From positions 1-14,769 of the forward strand of contig JALNQF010000762.1 of the NCBI GenBank assembly GCA_028456385.1: DNA of 14,769 bases, in the 5' to 3' direction. Under the pieces are notes generated by a model. The model was not told the DNA's origin. It was given only the letters and a program-made list of their open reading frames with translations, and did not search any database. Position numbers and translations under genes: made by a program. Source of the DNA: Ophiosphaerella korrae. Its lineage: Eukaryota > Ascomycota > Dothideomycetes > Pleosporales > Phaeosphaeriaceae. Of the stretch, positions 1 through 9,700 are shown in pieces (positions within the stretch are counted from its first letter, which is position 1; each line of letters starts with the position of its first letter).

Positions 1-285
1 AGTATAAAACTCTTTCTATATCTAGCCTATAGTCTAGGTCTAAATCCTATTAAAAACGTATAGAATTTATATAAAAATAAACTAATTAAAAGATATAGAA
101 GAAATTTTCCTATATAAACTACTTATATAGTAGTAGAATCCTTTAATATAGGTAAAAAAGAAAAAGAAGCGCTTATATTATAAGAATCTAAAGAAAAATC
201 TATATAATAAAGAAAAAAACTTTAGTAGGACTATATAATAGCTAAATATTATTCTACTAAGTATTAATACTAATAGATTATAGCT
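1..285 (+). pseudogene. Tc1/mariner transposase, C-terminal relic
   Basis: Transposase of this superfamily cuts and joins transposon ends in the nucleus through a DDE/D catalytic triad. Frame 1 (codons starting at base 7) reads LAYSLGLNPIKNV, followed by a stop where Trp is usual. This is the family's PxxSPDLNPIENVW signature: the Asp after SP reads as Gly here, and the Glu of the PIEN motif, normally the third catalytic residue, reads as Lys. A basic segment (NLYKNKLIKRYRRNF) follows, as in the family, and the frame ends near an IIAKYYSTKY stretch that resembles the usual end of these proteins. TAA/TAG stops interrupt it repeatedly. The N-terminal helix-turn-helix and the first two catalytic Asp residues lie outside the window. 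The copy is dead. The family call is firm; the exact end is not. Confidence 0.82.
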
Positions 286-631
286 AATAAATATATGTTT
301 TTAGTAAAAGTTTACTTTTATATCTTTTACTTAATATCTACTCTTTAAATAATTAGAATTAAGTATAACTCTACTATATTAATTTAACTATATATATCTA
401 ACTTATACTAAAAAATAATAGAAAAAGATACTAAAAATATTTTTTTTTTAAGCTTTAAAGTTAGCTTAAAAAAAAGTACTCGAAACAATTTAAATCCTAG
501 CTCGCATCCGCTTAGTAATCAAAAATTGGAGTAGACTAAAATATTAACCCTAATATTTTCTTTAGGATTTATCTTCGCTTATATTTTTAGCTATTTTATT
601 CGTAGAGTTATTACTAGTTAAAAACTATAAC
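286..631. other. transposon 3' untranslated region
   Basis: No coding signal is recognised after the transposase frame fades near base 285. The stretch contains the hairpin at 442-475 and a patch at 481-530 with three CA and one TG, far more than in the surrounding sequence. Confidence 0.45.
442..475. repeat. 13-bp inverted repeat (hairpin)
   Basis: The left arm at 442-454 (eight T, then AAGCT) is perfectly complementary to the right arm at 463-475 (AGCTT, then eight A), with an 8-base loop. It lies in the 3' untranslated part of the mariner-like element. Its A/T-only outer arms contain nothing that RIP can change, so its perfection is not by itself evidence of selection. No function is known. 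Confidence 0.7.
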
Positions 632-665
632 TTTTTTTAGGCTTTTTTTTCGTGTCACCCTACTG
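632..665 (+). repeat. right terminal inverted repeat of Tc1/mariner element
   Basis: Read inward from base 665 on the minus strand, the terminus begins CAGTAGGGTGACACG and then runs into an A-rich tract. This resembles typical Tc1/mariner ends, which start CAGT and lead into A runs. Directly outside is TA at 666-667, the superfamily's target dinucleotide. Unlike most of the window it keeps CA and TG dinucleotides. The partner repeat is outside the window, so the length of the inverted repeat is unknown. Confidence 0.65.
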
Positions 666-667
666 TA

Positions 668-3600
668 TATACTTACTTACTAAACTTAAAAAGAGACTTT
701 TATTATAAGAGTAATAAATCTTATCTAACTAAGCTTACTACTATTATTTCTATTTATTATAACTAATTAAGAAGCTTTATAAAAGACTAAAGATCTAATA
801 AAAATACTTATAAGCTATTATTAACTATAATAGCTAATTAGAAAGTTAATTTATCTACTATTACTACGCACTTTAGTACTTTATTTAAGATTTTCTAATT
901 ATCTATTACTAATATATAACCTCCCTAATTATAACTAGCTACTAAGAATAATACTATTTAGTAAGCCTATTTACTTTATTTACTCTATAACTATATATCC
1001 TTTACTTCTTATTTTTAAAGATAGTATATTTTACTTACTTAATAAAACTATAATCTTATTCTTATACTAGTTAAGAGTTTAATATAACTCTAGTTAAAGC
1101 CGTATTAAGTAAATAATATCTAGTTAGTATTAGTAAGCTTCTATATAAGCTTCTAATACTAGGCTCTACTTAACCTATTATTATTATTATTACTAAGATA
1201 CTATTTAATTAGGTGAAGTAGTCTTATAAAAGCTTCTAATAATACTAGTACTACTAAAGTTTATATACTTTTACTTTATACTAAATATCTACTCTTATAA
1301 GATAGATTATTCTTATAAGATATTTAAATAGTTAATAGAGTATTTAGTTTTATAGTATAGTAAAGGACTTTTACTAAGTTAAATAGAAATAAGCTTATTT
1401 TAGCTTAGCTTATAAGGATATTCTTCTTAGTTAACCTATTTATAGTAAGAAATTAATAGGGGCTTTCTCTATAGATAGTATAAGGTATTACTAGTCTTTA
1501 GCTTTTACTTTTCTTAAGAGTTATGCTTTTTTTTAATAGTAAATAGTAGTACAAGATATATTACCTAACTAAGGTAGAGTAGCTTCTACGTACGCCTAGA
1601 AGTAGTTCTAAAGCTAGTAGTTACTATACTAACTATAAGAAAAGAATAAAGAGAAGCTAGATCTACGTAGATTTAGGATTACTAGCGCTAAGAATAGAAT
1701 AGAACTAAACTAAAAGAATATACTAGAACTAGAAATTATATAATAAGTAGTAGGTCTTAGTATATAATCTATAATCTAGTATAATAAAGCTATTTTAGTT
1801 ACGCTAAAGCTTTTAAATCTTACTAACTTATCTTTTATAGAAAAACTCTTAGAAAACTAACTATAAGTAGTTTATAAGTATCTAAGATAACTATCTCTAA
1901 GATTTCTATTTATAGCTTTATTATATACCTCTAAATTTAATTAATATACTAAAACTTTAGACTAAGCTAGAGTAAATAGCTAAAGAATAAAATATTACTA
2001 CAAATAGAATAATTAATAGTAACCTTAAATCTACGTATTTTTCTATAAGTACTTAGTAGTAGCTATATATAAAGGTATAGAAGAAGTATATACTATTTAA
2101 TTATAGATAACTATTTATTACTATAGTTAAAGTAGATCTTTAGAGAATCTTATTCTACTACGCAAGTTATTCTATTATAAGAAGATATATATTAACCTAT
2201 TTCTAATATAAACGCTCCTCTAGCGTACTTAATATAGGTAGTTTAGGGGTAATATACTTATATAGCTATTTCTAGGTCTAGAAAAAGTAGAAACTATTAA
2301 GCTATTAGCTATATATACTTACTAATTATATTTTCTAGAGGCTAACTACTACTTCTTAGACTAAGTTACTTATAATAACTATATAGTCTTGTAGAAGTAC
2401 GTTTATTTAATAGTAATATATACCTTATACTTTAATAAAAAAAGAAACTAGTTATATTATCTCTTTTTATTAATCTACTAAAGTATAATATAATATTATA
2501 ACTATAAAGCTATACCTAACCTATATATATAACTATCTATATCTATATAATATTTCTAGATCTACTTAGTAGGTCTATATATACTATTAGAGGAATTAAC
2601 GTACTTATTACTAGTTCTATAGTATATTAGCTTATTCTTCTTAGCTACTATACTTTTATAAGTAAAAACCTCGAGTACATTATTTATTAATAGTAAAGCC
2701 TTATAAGTCTTCTTAAGTAGATTTAGTATATAATACTACTAGTTTTAATAGTTAATAACGTACTACTATAAGAGTATATATTTATATATAAGTTTTTATA
2801 GTATTAGTAGTTACTTCCTATATTAGACTTCTTTTATGTAGCTTAAAAGTAAATTAATAGAGAAAGTTACTTTTTAATAGAGCTCTCTAGTAGTAAAATA
2901 GTTTTACTTATAGTTAGAAGTTAATATAAAAGTAGTCTTAGAAGCTATAGTAGTATACTTTAACTTTTAGTAGGCTTTTAAGAGAGATATTATTTTCTAG
3001 CTTAAAAAAAGCTTAATTAATCTTTTATATTATATATATTAAGTAGATAGCTTAAAAGCTAGTACTTTATCCTAAAGATAGGCTTAGTATAGTTAAGTAA
3101 AGTTAACTAGTCCTAATAAATAGCTTAGTATTGTTATTTTAGCTATAGTTACTATAGCTACCTATTATATATATATAGAACAAGAGATTATATTTCTTTT
3201 ATAAGTCTTTAACTTTATAGTCTTATATTAAGATAAAGTACTTATAAAGAGAGATAGTAAGTCTATAAGACTATAGTAGCTAGAAAGCTATTAATATATA
3301 TCTAGAGAGACTAGTAAATAGCTATATATAAATATAAAAACAATAATATATTATAATTACTAAAGAGGTATAGAATACTAAATATAGATACTCTTATTTA
3401 CTACTTTTTAAGACGTGTTTTATTTCTATAAAGTAATAGTTATCTATTTTTAGTTTTTACTAAGTACTTTATAGATTACTTTTACTTAGAAGTATTAGCT
3501 TTTCTATCTATAAAGTGCGTTTTTAGTAGTAAAGGTATATATATACTAAAAAGAGGATAATAATAAGTAAGATAACTAAAATAAAGACTACTACTAGCTA

Positions 3601-3950
3601 GTTATTTTTTATCCTCTTAGGCTTATAGTAAACTACTTTTAATTAGCTAGTATACGCTTTAGCAAGAACTTCTATAACTAAGTAATAAACTTACTTTAAA
3701 GCTATTTATTTTTTAAGTAATTCTAGTATTATTAATACTAAGTTAGTATAAGTAAAGAGTATTAATATAATAGTAAGATACGTATAGTAGTAGTATAAAA
3801 GTATAGAAGTTAGGCTAGTTATATAGCTCTATAGTATAGAATAGCTATTTTTATTTATAATAACTTACTTCTAATACTACTACTAGCCTAGTAGGTTCTA
3901 CGTAGTAGCTAGGAGAGAAGGCCTCTTTTCTAGGCTTTACCTTATATTAT
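668..3950 (+). pseudogene. unrecognised long coding relic, frame 1
   Basis: Frame 1 gives protein-like text over about 3.2 kb with no net frameshift, broken by TAA/TAG stops that are mostly explicable as former Gln or Trp codons. Readable pieces include EKNKEKLDLRRFRITSAKNR (1639-1698), a stop-free run ending SFIEKLLEN shortly before 1860, KVVLEAIVVYFNF (from 2929) and VKLTSPNK (about 3100-3123). The text starts soon after the mariner terminus and becomes low-complexity after about 3890. I cannot match it to a family: it lacks reverse transcriptase, integrase, helicase and zinc-knuckle motifs that I would recognise. In sequence this AT-rich all three frames have similar stop counts, so the frame choice rests on amino-acid texture and continuity. 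It could be a large DNA transposon protein, a cargo gene or a duplicated host gene. Both ends are approximate. Confidence 0.42.
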
Positions 3951-4015
3951 TACCTTAGCTACTTATAAGTAGTAGTAAGCCTAACCTACTATACTATACT
4001 TAAGATAGTAATCTA

Positions 4016-4723
4016 TCTTACTTTTATTACTAATACTACTCTTATTACTCTTTTAGCTACTATTAGTATTATAATATTCTATATTATCTTTATAGAAAAA
4101 GCTACTATAACTAGCTTACTAGTCTTAAAAGTAAGATACCTAGATATACTAAGTAAGGCTAAAGTAGTATACTAACTTATAAGTCTTAGTAGTAGTTTAA
4201 CTTTTTTAGTTATCTTTTAGACTAGCTCTTATTATTTCTACTAGTACTCTTACTACGTAACTTACTCTAAGATATTTATAATAGAGCTAATAGCTTTTTA
4301 GATATTACTACTATAAAGGTTTTAGATACTACTAGCTACGTGTAAAGCGTAATAAGCTTAGTAACTACTTTTTTACTTTAGATAGATAACTATATTCTAC
4401 TAAACTACTTATTTAGTATAGATTAGTTCTATATAAGCTATAAGTAGTATTTATTATATAGTAATACGCCTTTTAATATCTCTAACCTTATACTAAAAAA
4501 AGTCGAAGACTTACTAAGTCTTATAAAAGACGTAATTTAAGAGTAAATAGGTAAACTTTCTCCTTTAGAGAGTAGCCTAAGTAGCTTATCTAAGAATATC
4601 TTAATTTACTTAATTATAGGTTTAGTATTAATAATAATCTTACTAATACTATCTTACTATCTAATATATATCTAGTAGCTTAAGAATACTAAGAATAACT
4701 AAGAGTCGATTAATAAGATATAA
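4016..4723 (+). pseudogene. unrecognised coding relic, frame 2
   Basis: After the frame-1 relic fades, frame 2 gives the better protein-like text, for example DIYNRANSFLDITTIKV (about 4271-4321) and KKVEDLLSLIKDV (about 4490-4537), ending at a TAA at 4721-4723 that falls at the gypsy LTR edge. It may be the C-terminal part of the upstream relic after a frameshift or an intron, or a separate gene. A strongly hydrophobic run near 4600-4677 looks like a membrane segment. However, RIP turns CCA, ACA, GCA and TCA codons into Leu, Ile, Val and Leu, so a former Pro/Thr/Ser-rich linker would look the same. Frame 3 over 4017-4200 is also Thr/Leu-rich. No family was recognised. Confidence 0.3.
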
Positions 4724-5170
4724 CCTAGGTCTCTTATTATTAACTACAAGTAACCCTTCTAGTATTATTAGTAGATTAAAAGGTAATAACAAAAGCTTAT
4801 ATAATAATTAAGTAATAACTATAAGTAATAGTTAATTTATATATATAATATTAAGTATTAGTATTCTAGGTTATAGATTAGATTAGTAATACTATCTTAA
4901 TAATACGTATTACTACTAATTATATACCTTTCCTAATCTATTAATTTATTACTTATATCTAGTCTTAGTAACTATAGATTATAGATTACTAATCTATTAA
5001 TCTATACTTAATTTCTATCTATACACTTAATAGATTAGAGGATTACTTACGTATCCTAATTATAAGTAGCTTCTTAGTCTAGGTTATTGCTTTACTTATC
5101 TTATACTCTATTAGTACTTAAGTTTAGACTAATTAGTTCTATCTCGATTTCTTTTATTACGCCTATAATA
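4719..5170 (-). repeat. 3' LTR of the gypsy element (left)
   Basis: This LTR aligns with the right LTR along nearly all its length: 4719-4926 matches 11349-11553, and 4930-5170 matches 11641-11892. It is about 90 bases shorter, mostly through one gap corresponding to about 11554-11640 of the right copy. Its + strand start TATAACC corresponds to TGTAATA in the right copy, which fits a canonical TG end altered by RIP. The other end (ATAATA) fits a former CA. The inner edge is supported by the pyrimidine tract that follows. Weak similarity may extend a few bases left of 4719. Confidence 0.82.
4973..5005. repeat. imperfect inverted repeat within LTR
   Basis: Two arms built from ATAGATTA and its complement TAATCTAT face each other around a short centre. 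The right LTR is less regular at the matching place, so this palindrome is probably a by-product of local mutation in A/T-only sequence. Confidence 0.4.
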
Positions 5171-5184
5171 CTATTCCTCTTTTT
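5171..5184 (-). other. polypurine tract next to 3' LTR
   Basis: On the minus strand this reads AAAAAGAGGAATAG, purine-rich and directly upstream of the 3' LTR. In LTR retrotransposons such a tract primes plus-strand DNA synthesis. Its position at the deduced LTR edge supports both the boundary and the minus-strand orientation. Confidence 0.62.
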
Positions 5185-5896
5185 AGGTAGGTTCTTATTT
5201 CTTTATTCTAGAGCTAAGGTTATTAATCTAGTTTCTTTATTAATATTAAGTTCTTTATTCTCTATCTTTATACCTACTAAGTATACTCTTTATTACCTTT
5301 AATTAGCTAATCGCGTATTATACAATAGTATTATAATATTCTCTTATTTTTATTATAAGTCTTTAAGCTCTCTATTAGTTTATCTTTCTTTAAAGTATAG
5401 TAAAGCTTATAAGGTATATATTTATACTAATACTTATTTAATTTATAACTTATATAGTATATCTCTTATAGAATATAAGTTAAAGATACTTATTTATATA
5501 TCTATACTTATATATAATAAAGAGAGCTATTAACTATACTTAAGAAAACTATTATTATAGATTATAGAGGCTAAAAAAAAGTATAAGAAGCTCTATAAGC
5601 TCTCTTGTTATACGCTAGAAGAATATTAGTTTTAACTTCTTAATAATTAGATATAACTATCTAATAATTAGGCCTTTATATCTTGTCTTTATAAGATAAA
5701 GGCCTTAAATAATAAGTCTATTAAATAGTCTACTCTTCTAGAGTCTAAGCTAGACTTTAAGGATATAGTAGGGGCTACTCTAGCTCCTATTACTTTAGGC
5801 GCGTCTAATACCTCTCTATCTACTACTAGTAACGTATGTCTTCTCTATTTACTACTAGGTAGTCTAGAGGATTTTAATTTTAGAATTCCTCTAGTT
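5185..5896 (-). other. region between pol end and 3' LTR
   Basis: About 700 bases on the 3' side of the chromodomain relic, in element order, with no recognised domain on either strand. Related elements often have a 3' untranslated region or an extra small frame here. A few + strand stretches (about 5770-5900) read openly in one frame but match nothing I know. Confidence 0.4.
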
Positions 5897-6060
5897 TCTT
5901 AAAGTAATTAAGATTATCTTTTAGTTTCTATATATTTTCCTATAGTTATCTTTTCTTGTCTATACTTATCTATTTTACTATATAGTAATTCCTTCTATTA
6001 TAGAATTAATATTATAAGATCTTTTTAACTTTCTAGTTTTTCTATTCTCTATACGTATCT
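5897..6060 (-). other. chromodomain relic at pol C-terminus
   Basis: Chromodomains of chromoviral integrases bind methylated histone H3 and steer insertion into heterochromatin. After the integrase tail, the minus strand reads KVKKIL, then a YNRRNYYIVK segment followed by a stop at the place of the conserved Trp, and later KLKDNLNYFKKLEEF before the final stop at about 5897. This matches the fold's layout: V-x-x-IL strand, a YLVKW-like strand, the W-E step and the C-terminal helix ending in a LxxF-type motif. Aromatic cage residues cannot be judged after RIP. The call rests on motif spacing at the expected position. Confidence 0.7.
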
Positions 6061-6062
6061 AC

Positions 6063-6275
6063 TTTATACACTAGTAGTTCTACTTCTTATAGTATCTTTT
6101 CTAATAGTACTACGTAGAATATTAGGTATATCTTTATTTTATCTAGTAGTTTTAGTTTAAATATAACTAGTATAACTTCTTTCTCTACTTTATATAGTCT
6201 TATCTTTGTATAATCTAGTTTTAAACTTAATTGTTTACTTTTAATATTTCTATATACTAACTATACTTTTTTCCC
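6063..6275 (-). other. integrase C-terminal (GPY/F-like) segment
   Basis: In one minus-strand frame about 60 codons read almost without stops: LDYTKIRLYKVEKEV is followed by FKLKLLDKIKIYLIFYVVLLE. This corresponds to the gypsy integrase tail, which has a K-x-GPF/Y strand, a Y-L-LP-x-x-KIHPVFHVS-LL-like motif and then the linker to the chromodomain. It is the least damaged part of the polyprotein, because this stretch has few codons that RIP turns into stops. Confidence 0.78.
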
Positions 6276-9200
6276 CTTTTTAAATTAGAGTCTCTTTTTA
6301 AATTTTTTAGTATAGTACTTTACTATTTAATCTTATAGGAATTATATATCCTATTATAATTAATTATATATTTCTTTAAGTTTATTTATAAAGTTTTCTC
6401 TTTTTAGAGACTAAAATACTTTAAATCTTAGTATCTAGTATATATTAGAGTTAAATCTATAATTTATAAAGAAGAGTAATACTCTTATTACTATATTCTT
6501 TATACTATTATATACTAACTATACTATAAGTAGTAACTATACCTAATTATTCTAATTATAGTTAATGTAGTATCTAAAGTACTATTTTACTATTTAATTT
6601 ATACGTTCTAACTACTTATCTATCTATAAGTAGTATACTATTAACGTTATATATTTAACTCCTAATTATACTACTATTATTCTCTATAGTTTTAATATAA
6701 ATCTTATATCTCTATCTATAATAATCTTATCTAGAATACTATATTACCTAATCATAGTCCCTAGGACTTAGTAGATAGTAACTTCTATCTTACTTTTTTT
6801 TTTATATAGTCTAAAGTATAAGTACTTTATAAGCTTATCTACTATTATTAAGATTCTATTATAATTAATACCTAATATTAGGTCTTTTAACTTAGGTAAC
6901 TTTATAATAAAGTCTATTATAATAACTCTCTAAAGTTTTTTAAGTACTTTAACTAGTTATAATATTCTATATAGTATATATCTACTATATTTATTTCTAT
7001 AATATTTTATATAATCTTATAGTACTTTTATTACTAGTTATATTACTTTTTAGATATAGTAGTATTATAAGAGTCTATCTAGCGTTTTATTAATACTTTA
7101 GTATCTATATACTATTAGTTTATAAAATTATTATATAAACTCTCTCTATATTTTACTTAGAATATATATTTTTCTATAGGCTTTCGCGAGTCCTTCTTAG
7201 ATCTTAATTTTTTCTATTTCTTTAGAGGCTTTTTTAGTTTCTTTCTAAATCTATTTATTTAGCTTACTACTTATTCTTTTAAGTGTTATAGCTATTTTAG
7301 GTGTATTTAGGACTAAATATCTATTCTTATTATTAATTAGAACTATACTAGTAGTATTTACTTCTTCTTATAAATCTAGTCTTCTACTTAAAGTGTCTAT
7401 AAATTAGTTATCTTTACCTTTAGTATATATAATTTCTATATTAAATATTAATAAGAATTCCTACTATCTTATATAGCGTTATAATAAGTCTTTATTTAGT
7501 ATAAATCCTATAAGATTCCTATAGTCTATATAGACTTTTATTTAATACTTACCTTTTTATAGGTATACTCTCTGTTATTTAAATACTTTATAGATTACTA
7601 GTATTTCTATATTGTAGATTAGGTAGTTAAGTTCTACTAGCTTTATCTTCTTAGAAAAGTATTTAACTAGGTATTTTTATTTTATAACCTAGTCTTCTTA
7701 TATTAGTATTATTCTATAGACTAAGTTTAATGTATTTATCTTTACTATTACTAGTAGTTCTAAGTTATATATTCTAATAACTAGGTTTTCTATAAACTTC
7801 TATTTAATCTAATTATATACTTTGTTATATTCCTAGGTCTATTTAAATAGTATATATTTCTTTATAAGTTTTATTAATAGTTCTATTATCTTAAACTATT
7901 TTATTATTAGCTTTCTATAAAAGTTTACTAATCTATAAAATTATAATACTTTTTATAAGTTTTTTAGTTTTAGCTATTCTTAGATTTCTCTAATCTTGTT
8001 TATATTAATTATTATTTTTCCTAGTTTAATAATAATTCTAAGAAAATTAGTTTCTTTTATATAGAACTTATATTTCCTTATTTTAAGAAATAGTTTGTTT
8101 TCTACTTATTTTTCTAGTACCTTATATATATATTATATATATTCTTCTTTTAACTCTAAGAATATACAAATATTATCTAGGTATATAAATATAAAAACGT
8201 CTAGGTATTCTCTTAAAACTATATTTATTCTTTCTTAGAATACTACTAGTATATTTATTAATCTAAACAGTATAACTATATATTTAAATAGTCTATACTA
8301 CGTTCTAAATACTATTTTCTATTTATTACTTTTCTTAATCCTAATCTAATAGTAGGCGTTCTAGATATCTAGTTTTATAAAGATTTAAGCTTTTTATAGT
8401 CTATCTTATATCTTATTTATACGTAGTAGGGGGTATTAGTTCTTATCTATAATTACGTTAATTTTTCTAAAATCTACGTAAGGTCTCTTATCTTTTATTC
8501 CTTTTTTGTCTATAAATATAAGTTAATGTACTACTAAAGATTAGGATTCTTATATCTATTATTTCTTTAATATATTTTTAATAAACGCTTGTTTTATCTT
8601 AGATTTTTCTTTAGTTTTTTAGTAGACTAGGCTCTATCTTACGTCCTTTCTTCTCTCTAGGTCTATTACTAAGTCTTATAGCTAATATTCTAGAAGGTAG
8701 TCTTTAGGTTTAGTAAGTTACTTTTCTTATTTTTTATATTCTTCTAGGAATTCTCTTTTATATATACTTATATTAGTTTTTAATATTTCTTTCTTAGAGT
8801 AGCTAATTTTCCCTATTTATTATTTTATCTTTAGGTTAGTTATCTATAACTATAATATTCTTAATTTTATTTCTTACTTATTATTAATTGTTATTATATC
8901 TATAACTATATTTCTAAATTCTAGTCCTTCTAGTCTTAGTGTAGAGGGTACTGTTTTAAACCTAATAGGTTCCTAGAATAGTATTATTTTAATAGTACTT
9001 AACTATTAGGAGTACTTCTTTATTATATACTTTATTCTTTATATTTCTATAAACTTCTTTAATATAAAGTTCCTTGTAGCTCTACTATTAATTATTACTT
9101 GTACTTTCTTTCTTTAGTATATACTTATTTTTATAATATATAGGCCTCTTATACCTTCTAGCTATTCTTACTTTAGTAACTTAGTAAATTATCTATATTT

Positions 9201-9700
9201 TTTAAGCTATTACTTTATCTTCTATTTATAGTTCTTATATTTTAGGTATTTATTATATATATATTTATACTATAGTCTTCTTTAGATATATTCTTTAGAA
9301 AGCTTAGGTCCTACTCTAATTAATATATACTCCTTGTTAGGTATTTTAATTATTTCCTAACCTTAGATATCTTTTCTTAAAATTACTTTTGTATAGTTAT
9401 ATTCTTTCTTTTAGGTTAGCTATACATAATTTTATACCTTTAATTCTCTATATAAGTAATAGTTTATATTCAAGTATAATACCTAGGATATTTTAAAATA
9501 TACTAGATATTCTAGATTTATTCTTTTGTTATCCCTTACCTAGTATTTATCTATACTAAGTCTTATTATTATTAGGATATAGTATACTACTAGTATATGT
9601 AGTATATAAGCCTTATTAATTTATTGCGTGTTTCTTACAAAGTACTACTATTCTCTTTATATAGGTATTCTTCTTACTATAACTATATATTACTTTATCT

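Larger units (their letters stand above)
1..665 (+). mobile_element. Tc1/mariner-type DNA transposon, 3' part
   Basis: This is the right-hand portion of a cut-and-paste DNA transposon whose left part lies outside the window. Two things define it: a DDE transposase C-terminus in frame 1 from the first bases, and a terminal sequence ending at base 665 followed directly by TA (666-667), the target dinucleotide duplicated by this superfamily. Between them lie a 3' untranslated stretch, a 13-bp hairpin and a short region (481-530) where several CA/TG dinucleotides survive. The matching left inverted repeat cannot be checked here, so the right boundary is an inference from the shape of the terminus. 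Confidence 0.75.
5897..9700 (-). pseudogene. pol: gypsy pol polyprotein relic (PR-RT-RH-IN-chromodomain)
   Basis: The polyprotein would supply protease, reverse transcriptase, RNase H and integrase. Protease: VIINSRATRNFI (about 9070-9110), the D-S-G-A site with Asp changed to Asn and Gly to Arg. RT: RPYVDFRKINVI (about 8450-8490) and FIYLDNICIF (about 8160-8190), the YxDD box with the second Asp changed to Asn. RNase H end: IIYTKGKDN then IDTLSR (about 7383-7435), the usual Y-GK-N-ADALSR close. Integrase: a zinc-binding region whose Cys became Tyr (DYIKYYRNKYSR, about 6990-7025), IIDFIIKLPK with the first catalytic Asp (about 6890-6920), IDRDIRFILKL with the second (about 6690-6720) and LERIN with the Glu (about 6605). 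Stops are TAA/TAG throughout. The upstream end is approximate, and whether gag was a separate frame cannot be told. Confidence 0.94.

Noticed and set aside
4600..4677. An apparent transmembrane helix in frame 2, suggesting a membrane or envelope-like protein.
   Set aside because: RIP changes CCA, ACA, GCA and TCA codons into Leu, Ile, Val and Leu codons, so a Pro/Thr/Ser/Ala-rich linker becomes falsely hydrophobic. The run is built mainly of such codons (cta, ata, tta, gta).
4719..5170. The left LTR as an unrelated solo LTR.
   Set aside because: It aligns with the right LTR on both sides of one indel, and a polypurine tract in the correct orientation lies directly at its inner edge.
5087..5302. 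A 71-codon ATG-to-stop open frame on the + strand giving a hydrophobic peptide.
   Set aside because: It starts inside the gypsy 3' LTR, crosses the polypurine tract and runs into the element's noncoding 3' region, antisense to the element. Its Leu/Ile/Ser-rich composition is what T-rich sequence gives by chance.
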